A stretch of DNA of 43,649 nt, from positions 1 to 43,649 of the forward strand of contig JAJDNV010000197.1 of NCBI GenBank assembly GCA_022340545.1. Reading direction: 5' to 3'. The position numbers and the translations under genes are program-made. Below are positions 1 through 8,422 of the stretch, piece after piece (positions within the stretch are counted from its first letter, which is position 1; each line of letters begins with the position of its first letter). The notes below the pieces were generated by a model. That model made no database searches and had not been told where the DNA came from. It saw nothing but the letters and a program-made list of their open reading frames with translations. Source of the DNA: Acidobacteriota bacterium. Lineage in GTDB: Bacteria > Acidobacteriota > Vicinamibacteria > Fen-336.

Positions 1-296
1 CGGCCGGGGCGCTCTACCGGCTCGGCCTCGCGCTCCTGGACCTGGACGAGCCCACCGAGGTGCTCCTACGCAGCGACGAGTGGGTCTTCGGCCCGCAGGC
101 CGAGTACGAGCGTGTCGGGGACGTGGCCGACGTCGTCTTTCCGTGCGGCGCCACCGTCGCTCTCGACGGGGACACGCTGCACCTCTACTACGGAGGGGCG
201 GACACCGTCCTGTGTCTCGCCACCGCCAGCCTGCACGAGCTGCTGAGCTGGCTGAAGGACCACGGGCGCCCGGGAGGCGTCGCACGCGATGAGTGA
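1..296 (+). CDS. GH130-type glycoside phosphorylase, C-terminal end (5' truncated by window)
   Basis: The reading frame is open from the window edge (first full codon at base 3) to a TGA at 294-296. The roughly 97 visible residues match the C-terminal blade of the five-bladed propeller of GH130 beta-mannoside/mannooligosaccharide phosphorylases: a YRLGLALLDLDEP-like segment, then a VVFPCGA segment and an LHLYYGGADTVLCLA segment. In this family the final YYGGAD block closes the propeller, and the enzymes phosphorolyse beta-1,4- or beta-1,2-mannosidic bonds in the cytoplasm. The catalytic residues lie upstream and cannot be seen, so substrate and activity are open. The gene overlaps the next start by 8 bases (ATG at 289), which implies coupled translation with the glycosyltransferase. 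Confidence 0.8.
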   Translation, partial: AGALYRLGLALLDLDEPTEVLLRSDEWVFGPQAEYERVGDVADVVFPCGATVALDGDTLHLYYGGADTVLCLATASLHELLSWLKDHGRPGGVARDE

Positions 297-1515
297 CCCG
301 ATCGTCATGATTTCGAGCTACCCGCCGCGGCTCTGTGGCATCGGGACCTTCTGCGAAGAGGCCCGGGAGTTCATCCAGAAACGCCATCCCGAGCGAGATG
401 TGTTGGTGATCAGCCACACCGACGGGGCGGGCAACGGCGTCTTCCCCATCATGGACTTGACGAGCAGCGGCTGGTGGACACAAGTCGCGGAGAAGGTTCG
501 TGAGCTGCGTCCACACGCGGTCCACATCCAGCACGAATACGGGCTGTACGAGTTCGTCGACAGCCGGGGCCATGGCGACGGAAACGCGGGCTTTCTGAGC
601 CTTCTGGATGCCATCTCCGATTGGCCAATCGTGGTGGAGCCCCACACCGTTCACGGCCGGATGCGCGACCCCGAGGCCGACTTCGTCTACGCGCTGTGCC
701 AGCGCGCCCACGTGGTGCTCTTCAAGTGTCACTACCAGAAGTGGCGTCTCGACTGGACCTTTCCGGGCCGGGGCTGGAACACCCCGCGCAACATCCTCGT
801 CGTCCCCCACGGCGCCCGGCCCGACCGGCACTGGGGACCGGGCGAGATCCCGGCGCTCCGGCACGAGCTGGGGCTCGACCGGGTCCCCCACCTCAGCTCT
901 CACCTCGTCGGCCTGATCGGCTGGATCCAGTCCAACAAGCGCTGGGACATCCTGACCTCGATGTGGGAGGAGATCGCCACCGAGCTCCGGGACCGCACCG
1001 GCCAGGAGTGGGACCTCCTCGCCGCCGGTACGATGCGCGATCCCGCCCACCGCGAGGAGTACGAGCGCTGGAAGAACGAGGTGCAGCTCCTGGAGCAGAA
1101 GGGGCTCGCGCACTACTACGAGTTCGTCCCGCGTGGCGAGATCTACTACAAGACGATGGCGGTGTGTGACTTCATCGTCCTGCCCTCGACCGACGAGACG
1201 CAATCCGGCACCCTCGCCCGCATCATCGCCCTCAACAAGCCCTTCCTCACGACCGCGCCGATGGAGGGCCTCACCGCACAGACGCTCGAGAGCGAGGGGG
1301 GATTCCTCTTCACAACGAAGGAGATGCTTCGGCGCAAGTTGATCCGCCTGGCCAGCGACGAGCACCTCCGCCACGAGCTGGGCGACAACCTCCGTCGCTA
1401 CCTCGACACCGTCGTGTCCTGGGACGTCGTCACCGGTCAATACGACGAGGCGTACACGCTGGCCCGGGAGGCGGTGCGGTCCGGAAGGCCGGTCGAGCTC
1501 CCCGCGGAGTTCTGA
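289..1515 (+). CDS. Glycosyltransferase, GT-B fold, family 1/GT4-like
   Basis: A 408-residue cytoplasmic protein. The N-terminus (IVMISSYPPRLCGIGTF) is the usual GT4 opening with a glycine-rich acceptor-side loop, followed by an HIQHEYGLY segment. The second Rossmann-like domain begins near residue 205 (LVGLIGWIQSNKRWD) and ends with the donor-site stretch FIVLPSTDETQSGTLARII, the position of the nucleotide-sugar-binding EX7E motif in retaining GT4 enzymes. Here the first acidic residue is kept but the second is not obvious. The start overlaps the end of the GH130 gene, so the two form an operon and probably act on the same mannose-type glycan. The sugar and acceptor cannot be read from sequence. 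A 144-base gap follows. Confidence 0.8.
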   Translation: MSDPIVMISSYPPRLCGIGTFCEEAREFIQKRHPERDVLVISHTDGAGNGVFPIMDLTSSGWWTQVAEKVRELRPHAVHIQHEYGLYEFVDSRGHGDGNAGFLSLLDAISDWPIVVEPHTVHGRMRDPEADFVYALCQRAHVVLFKCHYQKWRLDWTFPGRGWNTPRNILVVPHGARPDRHWGPGEIPALRHELGLDRVPHLSSHLVGLIGWIQSNKRWDILTSMWEEIATELRDRTGQEWDLLAAGTMRDPAHREEYERWKNEVQLLEQKGLAHYYEFVPRGEIYYKTMAVCDFIVLPSTDETQSGTLARIIALNKPFLTTAPMEGLTAQTLESEGGFLFTTKEMLRRKLIRLASDEHLRHELGDNLRRYLDTVVSWDVVTGQYDEAYTLAREAVRSGRPVELPAEF

Positions 1516-1582
1516 GGGCTGGCTTCCGCGTGATGCCTCTCGCGCTCGGGGCGGGGCGGGGCGGCGGAATCGCTCGGGCTGA

Positions 1583-1609
1583 CGCTCCGGCCTGGCGCGG
1601 CGGTACAAT
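1583..1609 (+). promoter_or_regulatory. Putative sigma70-type promoter for the endonuclease V operon
   Basis: A TACAAT -10 hexamer at 1604-1609 lies in the 144-base gap 1516-1659. A weak TGACGC-like -35 (about 1580-1585) sits 18-19 bases upstream. Transcription would start near 1616 and give a leader of about 45 bases. No other gene is visible in this gap. Confidence 0.4.
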
Positions 1610-1630
1610 CGGGAGCCACGGGACTGACAC

Positions 1631-1646
1631 GGCCGCGCGCGCGGCC
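1631..1646. repeat. Perfect 16-bp palindrome in the endonuclease V leader
   Basis: GGCCGCGCGCGCGGCC is its own reverse complement. It lies between the putative promoter and the start codon at 1660. It could form a hairpin in the leader or bind a dimeric regulator; the alternating GC composition makes chance origin possible in a genome this GC-rich. Confidence 0.5.
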
Positions 1647-1659
1647 ATCGTGATTCCCC

Positions 1660-2403
1660 ATGCGAATCGCCGAGCTGCACCCGTGGCGTGTGTCGACGCA
1701 GGAGGCGCGGGAGATCCAGCATTCCTTGCGCTCACGCCTGCGGCTCGAGCCGCTGCGGCGGGAGGTCCGGCTGGTCGCCGCGGCCGACGTCGCCTACTCG
1801 CGACCGACGCACCGCATGCACGCCGCGGTGGTCGTCGTCCGCCTGCCGGGCTTCGAGGTCGTCGAGACGACGACCGCGTCCCAGCTCGCGCGCTTCCCGT
1901 ACATTCCAGGTCTCTTCAGCTTCCGCGAGGTGCCGCCGCTGGTCGGCGCCTTTGCCCGGCTCAAGAGCCGCCCGGACGCCGTCCTCTTCGACGGCCAGGG
2001 ACTCGCCCATCCCCGTCGCCTCGGGCTCGCGTGCCACGCCGGGCTGCTGCTCGCGACACCCACCGTCGGGTGCGCGAAGTCGCGCCTCGTGGGCGAGCAC
2101 GGACCCGTGCCCGCCCGGCGCGGCGGGCGAGCGGAGCTCGTGCACGAAGGCGAGGTCGTCGGCGCGGTCGTTCGGACGCGGACCAGGGTGTCGCCGGTAT
2201 TCGTCTCCCCGGGGCACCTCATGGATGTCGACTCGGCGGTGGATCTGGTGCTGCGGGCGACGGGGCGTTTCCGGATCCCGGAGCCCCTGCGGCTGGCGCA
2301 CCACACGACCACGACGTTGATGCGGGAGAGGGATCCTCGGCTGGCTCCGCCCCGGACTCGACGCTATGCCAACTTCCGGAAGGCGGTTCAGGGACGACCA
2401 TGA
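1660..2403 (+). CDS. nfi: Endonuclease V (deoxyinosine 3'-endonuclease)
   Basis: A 247-residue protein with the full endonuclease V signature. D43 in AADVAYS, E90 in PYIPGLFSFRE and D111 in DGQGLAHPRRLG match the metal-binding catalytic acids (D43, E89, D110 in the Thermotoga enzyme). The PYIPG wedge motif that strand-separates at the damaged base is present, as are the downstream CAKSRL and VSPGHLMDVDSAV segments. The family cleaves the second phosphodiester 3' of deoxyinosine and other deaminated bases, starting alternative excision repair in the cytoplasm. The C-terminal 20 residues are basic and poorly conserved. Its TGA overlaps the next start codon (ATGA at 2400-2403), so the two genes are co-transcribed although no functional link is evident. 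Confidence 0.93.
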   Translation: MRIAELHPWRVSTQEAREIQHSLRSRLRLEPLRREVRLVAAADVAYSRPTHRMHAAVVVVRLPGFEVVETTTASQLARFPYIPGLFSFREVPPLVGAFARLKSRPDAVLFDGQGLAHPRRLGLACHAGLLLATPTVGCAKSRLVGEHGPVPARRGGRAELVHEGEVVGAVVRTRTRVSPVFVSPGHLMDVDSAVDLVLRATGRFRIPEPLRLAHHTTTTLMRERDPRLAPPRTRRYANFRKAVQGRP

Positions 2404-3611
2404 GCTCACTGCGTCTGTTTCGTGGAGTGCTGCTGACCTTCGCGCTGCTGGCCCCGGGCTGTGGCCAGTCCGGATCGGAGCCCTCACCGGTCGCGGACTG
2501 GGTCTACCGCCCGCCCGAGCAGGTGGGCGACGGGTGGGAGACGGCGTCGCTCGAGGCGGTGGGCATCGATCCGGGACCCCTCGCCTCCCTCATGAACACC
2601 CTGCGCCGGCGGAGCAACCACCGGGTGCACGGCATCGTGATCGTCAGGCACGGGCGGCTCGTGCTCGAGGAGTACTTCGATGGACTCACACACCCGACGT
2701 TCGGGGAGGAGCCGATCTCCTTCAGCCGGGAGACGGCGCACTGCCTGTCGTCGGTCGCCAAGAGCTTCACCGCGACGCTGCTCGGGCTCGCCATCGACCG
2801 CGGCTTCATCGTGAACGAACGACAGAGTGTCTTCGACTTCTTCCCCGAGCTGCTGGACCTCGAGGTCGGCCTGCGGCGAGACATCACGCTGGAGCACCTG
2901 GTCACCATGACCTCCGGCCTGGAGTGGGACGAGACCTCCCGTTCGCTGCGCGATCCGTTGAACGACCTGACCGCCTGGCTGACCCTCACCCGAACGACCA
3001 CTCAAGATCCGGTCCGGGCGGTGCTCGAGAAGCCGATGGTGGCCGCGCCGGGAACGCTCTACCGCTACGGTGGAGGCAACACGAACGTCCTCGGCAAGGC
3101 GATCCAGAACGCGGTCGGCCAGCGCCTGGACGGCTTCGCCCGGGACGCCCTGTTCGCACCGCTGGGCATCGAGTCGGTCTGGTGGTGGGTCCTGCGCGAC
3201 GACTTCGTCTACGCCTCCGGCGACATCACCCTTCGGCCGCGGGACATGGCGAAGTTCGGGCTGATGTACCTGAACGGAGGAGTGTGGGACGGACAGAGGG
3301 TCCTGTCACCGGAGTGGGTCGACGCGTCGGCCTCGGCCTACACCACGATTCCAGTGTCCGACCCTCACCACGGACAGAGCGGCTTCGCGGGCTACAGCTA
3401 CGGCTGGTGGATCAAGAGCGACGACTACGGCCGGGGGGTCTACGAGGCGGCGGGCTGGGGTGGCCAGACGATCACCGTCCTCCCGGAGCTCGACATGGTC
3501 GTGATCTTCACCGGCGGCTCCTACTGGGAGGCTCCTGTCCTCAGTCCTCACCAGATGATGCTCCGCTACGTGCTTCCCGCGGTCGGGCAGGCGGCGGCCT
3601 CGTCTCAGTGA
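2400..3611 (+). CDS. Serine hydrolase lipoprotein, beta-lactamase/class C fold (PF00144)
   Basis: A 403-residue protein starting at the ATG that overlaps the endonuclease V stop. An N-terminal signal ends in the lipobox LAPGC, so it is a predicted lipoprotein of the periplasm or outer membrane. The catalytic SxxK motif is S118-V-A-K121. A YRYGGGNTN segment stands in the place of the second (YxN/YxS) motif, and GWGGQ replaces the KTG/HxG motif, as is common in non-beta-lactamase members. Related proteins are peptidases, esterases or amidases; resistance to beta-lactams should not be assumed. The last 7 bases overlap convergently with the VWA gene on the other strand. Confidence 0.85.
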   Translation: MSSLRLFRGVLLTFALLAPGCGQSGSEPSPVADWVYRPPEQVGDGWETASLEAVGIDPGPLASLMNTLRRRSNHRVHGIVIVRHGRLVLEEYFDGLTHPTFGEEPISFSRETAHCLSSVAKSFTATLLGLAIDRGFIVNERQSVFDFFPELLDLEVGLRRDITLEHLVTMTSGLEWDETSRSLRDPLNDLTAWLTLTRTTTQDPVRAVLEKPMVAAPGTLYRYGGGNTNVLGKAIQNAVGQRLDGFARDALFAPLGIESVWWWVLRDDFVYASGDITLRPRDMAKFGLMYLNGGVWDGQRVLSPEWVDASASAYTTIPVSDPHHGQSGFAGYSYGWWIKSDDYGRGVYEAAGWGGQTITVLPELDMVVIFTGGSYWEAPVLSPHQMMLRYVLPAVGQAAASSQ

Positions 3612-5500
3612 ACGGCGGGGTCACCCGCCGCGAGTGAGCGGATCACCTCCGCCAGCTTCAGGAGCCGATCCAGCGAGAGCTCGGACGCGGCCAGCTTGTC
3701 GCGACACGAGGGGCACAGGTCGCTCCCCTCGAGCAGGGCGGCGATGTCGGCGGGGGTCCGGGAGAAGTCGAAGAGGCAACCCCGGGTCTCCACGTGCCCG
3801 ATGCGCTCCGGCTCGTAGCCGGGGCCGAGGAGGTGGAGCCCGTAGAAGACGATCTCCGCGGCCACCAGGGCCTGGGGGCACTCGGCCAGCGTCCCCTCGA
3901 GGCCGGCCAGGGAGACCACCGCGGTCCGGCGGTCCTCGTCCCAGTGCGAAGACCTCCCGTCGGCGAGGGGGCGGGCGGTGAAGACGAGGCGCACCCGGGC
4001 CTCCGGAACCGTCCGCACCGCGGTGACGGTGAGATCCTCCTCCTCCTCCGGGGTGAGGGCGGCGTCGGGGCCAGCCTCGTCGTCGGCGTCGGAGAGACGC
4101 CCGTCGAGGATCATGTCTCCGAAGAGCTCGGGGTCGGCGGCGGCCAGGGGCAGCACCGCGGCGTCGACGAGGCTCCGGATCCCGCTCACCGGCATGAGGA
4201 CGAAGTTGCGCGTCGCCCCGTCGTCGCGGTCGCGCAGGACGGGCCGCGAGCTGAGGGTCCCGGAGGCCGACGCGTAGCCGCGCTTGCGGGCCAGCGAGTC
4301 CATCTCGCGCGCGACCTCGTCGATCTGCAGCCGGAGGGTCCCGAGGGTGCCCAGCGTGGCCGGGTCGTCGCCGGCGTAGCGGCTGATGTCCTGGGCCGTC
4401 TTCTGGATGACGCGACGGGCCCCCGCGTAGTCCCCGGCCCGGTTGCGCTCGAGGGCCTCCTGGTAGGCGCGGGCCGCGGTGAGGGCAGCGACCCGCCGGT
4501 CGACCGCGCGGTCCCGGTCCTGCTTCCTGTTCGCGGCCTCGTCCGCCCAGTGGAAGGGAAGGCTCCCCCTCGCCCCCTCGAGGACGCCGTCCCGGTCCAC
4601 GACCGTGATCCCGACCTCACGCATGCCGCCGATCTCGCCCCCGGGGAAGACCACCCGCAGGACGGCGTCGATGCTCTGCCCGGCGAAGAGGGAGCCGATC
4701 TCGACCCTCCACTCGCCGCCGTCGAGCTGCCGGCACGGGTAGCCGTTCAGGGAGTCGAGCGTCACCCCCTCCCCGGTCTCGACGACGAGGGCCACGTCAC
4801 GAGCCGTCACATGCAGCGTCTCCCCCACCTCGCCGGCGATGAACTCGGGGATCTGCGCCGCGCTCTCGATGAAGTGGAAATTGCCGCGGCCCGCCTCGGC
4901 CATGCGGTGGAGGAGCTTCTCGTCGAAGTCGGCCCCCAGGCCGAAGGTGGACGTGGCGACCCGTCGGTCGCGGAGGTCGCTGGCGTGCCGCACGATGTCG
5001 GCCTCGTCGGTGATCCCGTGGTTCGCCAGGCCGTCCGTGAGGAGGAGGCACCGCCCCACCGCGTCGTCGGCCAGGTGGCTCTCCACCTGCGCACACCCCC
5101 GGAGCCAGCCCTCGCACAGGTCGGTGGCCCCCCGCGGCTCGATGCCCCTGACCGCAGCGGCCGCGGCCTTCCGCGCCTCGCGCGTGGCCGCGGTGGACGG
5201 GACCACGACGTCGATCCGATCGTCATACGCCACGACCGAGAAGCGGTCCCGGTCGGACAACGAGCGGATCCCCTGGAGCACCGCCTTCCGCGCCCTCTCG
5301 ATCTTCCCCTCCTCCTCCATGGAGCCGGAGCGATCGAGGACGAAGGCGAGGTTCACCGGGAGGCGCTTCTGGCCCTTCGTCGTGCCCGGGGCCTGGAGCC
5401 GGAGACGGATGAATCGGCGGCTGCTCTCGTCGGCGCGGATGAGTCGACGGTCGGCACGGACCGAGAGATCCACGGCAAGTGCAGTCGGCCGGTCTGTCAC
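3605..5500 (-). CDS. VWA-domain protein (VIT/inter-alpha-inhibitor-like layout)
   Basis: A 631-residue protein from a GTG at 5500, preceded by a GGGGAGGAG Shine-Dalgarno. An N-terminal beta segment (residues 10-45) leads into a von Willebrand factor A domain with an intact MIDAS: DRSGS at 56-60, a GATD loop, and LLLTDG near 150. A beta-rich region and a helical segment (about 350-430, rich in Arg and Ala) follow. The C-terminal third is uncharacterised and includes a CPSC pair near the end. No signal peptide or membrane segment is visible, so the protein looks cytoplasmic. VWA proteins of this type bind protein partners through a Mg ion; the partner is unknown. The gene is divergent from polB and convergent with the serine hydrolase. 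Confidence 0.8.
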   Translation of the reverse strand: MTDRPTALAVDLSVRADRRLIRADESSRRFIRLRLQAPGTTKGQKRLPVNLAFVLDRSGSMEEEGKIERARKAVLQGIRSLSDRDRFSVVAYDDRIDVVVPSTAATREARKAAAAAVRGIEPRGATDLCEGWLRGCAQVESHLADDAVGRCLLLTDGLANHGITDEADIVRHASDLRDRRVATSTFGLGADFDEKLLHRMAEAGRGNFHFIESAAQIPEFIAGEVGETLHVTARDVALVVETGEGVTLDSLNGYPCRQLDGGEWRVEIGSLFAGQSIDAVLRVVFPGGEIGGMREVGITVVDRDGVLEGARGSLPFHWADEAANRKQDRDRAVDRRVAALTAARAYQEALERNRAGDYAGARRVIQKTAQDISRYAGDDPATLGTLGTLRLQIDEVAREMDSLARKRGYASASGTLSSRPVLRDRDDGATRNFVLMPVSGIRSLVDAAVLPLAAADPELFGDMILDGRLSDADDEAGPDAALTPEEEEDLTVTAVRTVPEARVRLVFTARPLADGRSSHWDEDRRTAVVSLAGLEGTLAECPQALVAAEIVFYGLHLLGPGYEPERIGHVETRGCLFDFSRTPADIAALLEGSDLCPSCRDKLAASELSLDRLLKLAEVIRSLAAGDPAVH

Positions 5501-5668
5501 GCCTCCTCCCCGAGCACGCTCGCGCCTCCTCGGGGGAACAGTGTACAGCACGCGCGAAAGTGCCCACCTCGGCCGCGCACGGCGACCACTCGCGCCGCGG
5601 GCATGGGCTGCGCCGTCAGAGCTTTCCGGCCTCCGCGGGGATAGACTGACCGAGGACGTCCTTCCGTC
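5501..5668. promoter_or_regulatory. Divergent promoter region between VWA gene and polB
   Basis: On the minus strand a TACACT box (complement of 5540-5545, with an upstream TG) would drive the VWA gene with a leader of about 30 bases and a good Shine-Dalgarno. On the plus strand TAGACT at 5642-5647 lies 21 bases before the polB ATG, leaving a leader of only about 14 bases. I see no clear -35 for either and no LexA-like box. Confidence 0.4.
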
Positions 5669-8002
5669 ATGCCCGGCACTCCCCCGCTCCGCGGCTTCGT
5701 TCTTCAACCGACGTACCGCGTCGAGTCCGGGCGACCCGTCGTCCACCTCTACGGGCGGCTCGAGGACGGCCGGACGTTCCTGGTGCGCGACGGCCGCCTG
5801 GTCCCGCACTTCTACGTGGAGGCGAGGGACGCCGCCCACGCCCGCGAGCGCGGGGCGCGGCGCCAGGTGGAGACGGACCGGGTGACGCTGGTGGGTCAGC
5901 CCGCGGTCCGCGTGGAGGTCCCCACGCCCTCGGACACGCCACCACTGCGCGAGAGGCTGGGCCGGGCCGGGATCGCCACCTACGAGGCCGACGTGCGCTT
6001 CGCGATGAGGTACCTCATCGACCACGGCGTCCGCGGCTCGGTCGAGATTCGCGGGCAGGGCCACGCACGTTCGGGGGTGGGGGTCGTCTTCGACGATCCC
6101 GAGATCGGACCGGCGGACTGGACGCCCCGCCTCGGAGTCCTCTCCTTCGACATCGAGACCGACCCGCAGGTCCGGCGGCTGCTCTCGATCGCGATCCACG
6201 GGTGCGGGGTCACGGAGGTCCTGCTCCTCACGCCGCCCGGCACGAGCTGCCCGGACGGGGCGCGGCCCTTCCCCACCGAGAAGGAGCTCCTGGCCGGGTT
6301 CTGTGAGCGCGTGCGCGAGATCGACCCCGACGTGATCACGGGGTGGAACGTGATCGAGTTCGATCTCGCCGTGCTTCAACGCCTCGGGGGCCCCCTCGGG
6401 GTGCCGCTGGAGATGGGGCGCGGCCCGGGAGCGCTCCGCCTCCGGTCGACGGGCTCGGCCCGCGGGCTCCGTGAGGCCCTCGTTCCCGGCCGGGTGGTCC
6501 TCGACGGGATCCCGCTCCTGCGGGGCGCGTTCGTCCGGATGGAGGACTGGAGCCTCGACGCCGTGGCCCGCGAGATCCTCGGCGAGGGCAAGACCCTCAC
6601 CGGCCGCGGGAGGGGCGAGGAGATCCTGCGCCTCTTCCATGAAGACCGCGAGCGCCTCGTCGAGTACAACCGCACCGACGCGCGGCTGGCCCTCGAGATC
6701 CTGGAGCGTCTCCATCTGGTGGAGCTGGCGGTCGAGCGGAGCCGGCTGACCGGGCTGCCCCTCGACCGGGTCTCCTCCTCGATCGCCGCCTTCGACTTCC
6801 TCTACCTGTCCGAGCTGGGGCGGCGCGGGATCGTGGCGCCGAGCGTCGGCGCGTTGGACACCGAGCCGGAGCCGCAGGGGGGCGGGCACGTCCTCGAGCC
6901 GCTGCCCGGGCTCTACTCCAACGTGATCGTGCTCGATTTCAAGAGCCTCTACCCCAGCCTCATCCGGACGTTCCAGATCGACCCGCTGAACCTGATTCGC
7001 CCGGGCACGGGGGAGGCGCGGGACGAGGCCGATCCGATCGTGGCGCCGAGCGGGGCCGCCTTCGCGCGCCGGAGGGGGATCCTCACCGAGATGCTCGACG
7101 AGATCATGCCCCGGCGCGAGGCGGCGAGGCGAGCCGGGGACAAGGTGACGGCCCACGCGATCAAGATCTTGATGAACTCCTTCTACGGAGTCCTGGGGAC
7201 GCCGGCCTGCCGCTTCTACGACCCCCGCCTGGCCAACGCGATCACGAGCTTCGGGCGCGAGGTCCTCCTCTGGTGCAAGGAGAGGGCCGAGGTCGAGGGA
7301 CGCCGCGTGCTCTACGGCGACACCGACAGCCTGTTCGTGGAGTCAGGGGCGGGTGCGGCCGAGGCGGCCCGGCAGCTCGGCGAGACGCTCGCCGACGAGC
7401 TGACCCGGGACCTCACCGCGCACATCTCCCGTCGCTGGCGCGTCACGAGCCGCCTCGAGCTGGAGTTCGACCGGCTCTACCGGCGACTGTGCCTCCCGGC
7501 CGTGCGCCGCGGAACCGCCGGGGCCCGCAAGCGCTACGCGGGGCTGGTCGAGGACGGGCGGGTCGTCTTCACCGGGATGGAGGCAGTGCGCGGGGACTGG
7601 ACGGACCTTGCCCGGGAGGTCCAGAGAGAGCTCTACGGAAGGCTCTTCCGCGGGCAGCCGATGGAGGAGTACCTGCGGCAGGTGGTGGCGGACCTCCGCG
7701 CCGGGCTTCACGACGACCGCCTCGTCTACCGCAAGTCGCTCCGCAAGCCGCCGGAGGAGTACACGACCACGACACCGCCCCACGTGGCGGCGGCGCGCAA
7801 GATCCCGGGCAAGCGCCGGGGACGCGTGGCCTACGTCATCACGACCGCCGGCCCGGAGCCCGCCGAGGACCGCCGCAGCCCCATCGACTACGAGCACTAC
7901 CTGGACAAGCAGGTGCGGGCGGTGGCGGAGCCGGTCCTCGCCCTGCTGGGGCTCGAGTTCGGCAAGGTGGCGGGCACCGACCGGCAGCTGTCCCTGTTCT
8001 GA
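5669..8002 (+). CDS. polB: DNA polymerase II (family B DNA polymerase)
   Basis: A 777-residue protein, close to the 783 of E. coli Pol II. The proofreading exonuclease motifs are intact: Exo I FDIETD (D161, E163), Exo II NVIEFD (D232) and Exo III YNRTD (333-337). The polymerase motifs are also intact: motif A DFKSLYPS (423-430), motif B with K499 and NSFYG (503-507), and motif C YGDTDS (549-554). A KRYAG thumb motif follows. In characterised bacteria Pol II restarts stalled forks and performs error-prone or error-free bypass of lesions; this role is taken from the family. The preceding leader is short and lacks an obvious SOS box. The next gene starts 36 bases downstream. Confidence 0.95.
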   Translation: MPGTPPLRGFVLQPTYRVESGRPVVHLYGRLEDGRTFLVRDGRLVPHFYVEARDAAHARERGARRQVETDRVTLVGQPAVRVEVPTPSDTPPLRERLGRAGIATYEADVRFAMRYLIDHGVRGSVEIRGQGHARSGVGVVFDDPEIGPADWTPRLGVLSFDIETDPQVRRLLSIAIHGCGVTEVLLLTPPGTSCPDGARPFPTEKELLAGFCERVREIDPDVITGWNVIEFDLAVLQRLGGPLGVPLEMGRGPGALRLRSTGSARGLREALVPGRVVLDGIPLLRGAFVRMEDWSLDAVAREILGEGKTLTGRGRGEEILRLFHEDRERLVEYNRTDARLALEILERLHLVELAVERSRLTGLPLDRVSSSIAAFDFLYLSELGRRGIVAPSVGALDTEPEPQGGGHVLEPLPGLYSNVIVLDFKSLYPSLIRTFQIDPLNLIRPGTGEARDEADPIVAPSGAAFARRRGILTEMLDEIMPRREAARRAGDKVTAHAIKILMNSFYGVLGTPACRFYDPRLANAITSFGREVLLWCKERAEVEGRRVLYGDTDSLFVESGAGAAEAARQLGETLADELTRDLTAHISRRWRVTSRLELEFDRLYRRLCLPAVRRGTAGARKRYAGLVEDGRVVFTGMEAVRGDWTDLAREVQRELYGRLFRGQPMEEYLRQVVADLRAGLHDDRLVYRKSLRKPPEEYTTTTPPHVAAARKIPGKRRGRVAYVITTAGPEPAEDRRSPIDYEHYLDKQVRAVAEPVLALLGLEFGKVAGTDRQLSLF

Positions 8003-8023
8003 GAAGACGGCCGCCGCTTCTTG

Positions 8024-8029
8024 TATGAT
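8024..8029 (+). promoter_or_regulatory. -10 box close to the DUF6116 start (possible leaderless transcript)
   Basis: TATGAT with TTG just upstream ends 9 bases before the ATG at 8039. There is no Shine-Dalgarno between them. The geometry would place the transcript's 5' end at or within a few bases of the start codon. Confidence 0.4.
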
Positions 8030-8038
8030 CGCCCCGTC

Positions 8039-8311
8039 ATGCCGCAACCCACACGCAGCCCCGTTCAGGACGTCGTCGAGCGTTACGCCGGACGCCTCAA
8101 GGCCCCCTGGCTGTTCGCGGCGGTGGCCGTGCTCTTCGTCGCGGACCTGGTTCTTCCCGATCCCATCCCCTTCGTCGACGAGGTGATGCTGGCGCTGCTC
8201 ACGTTCCTGCTCGGCACCTGGCGCACCCGGCGGAAGGTCCCCTCGGACACGGCGGACGTGAGCCCTTCCACGACCGCCGGGCCCGGCGCCCCCTCCGATC
8301 GCGACGAGTAG
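8039..8311 (+). CDS. Small DUF6116-like membrane protein
   Basis: A 90-residue protein. I chose the ATG at 8039 over an upstream in-frame TTG at 8021 because the TATGAT -10 box covers that TTG. The core (RYAGRLKAPWLFAAVAVLFVADLVLPDPIPFVDEVMLALL, quoted by its ends RYAGRL and VDEVML) matches the small DUF6116 family: two hydrophobic segments at about 22-38 and 44-60, joined by a conserved DPIPFVDE loop. A short basic WRTRRK stretch and an acidic, low-complexity tail follow. It is probably an inner-membrane protein; the family has no known function. Confidence 0.7.
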   Translation: MPQPTRSPVQDVVERYAGRLKAPWLFAAVAVLFVADLVLPDPIPFVDEVMLALLTFLLGTWRTRRKVPSDTADVSPSTTAGPGAPSDRDE

Positions 8312-8422
8312 GGCCTCCGGCGGCGGCGGCCCCGCGTCCGCCTGCCACCCGGGGTGACACTCCCGCGGGTCTCGGGTGTCTCTCAGGCCGTAGCAGAGAA
8401 CACGGGGAGTGAGGGACGAATC

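Noticed and set aside
2400-3611. Beta-lactamase as a resistance gene
   Set aside because: The SxxK serine hydrolase fold is shared by many peptidases and esterases, and the KTG motif is replaced by GWGGQ.
5501-5668. A LexA box upstream of polB
   Set aside because: I looked for a CTGT-type dyad or GAAC-type dyad in the divergent region and found none that was convincing.
3605-7156. A very long minus-strand frame (about 1180 codons) covering the VWA gene and running antisense through the polB region
   Set aside because: Only 3605-5500 shows domain motifs. The rest is antisense to the intact polymerase motifs and reads as low-complexity Arg/Pro/Glu sequence, typical of GC-rich shadow frames.
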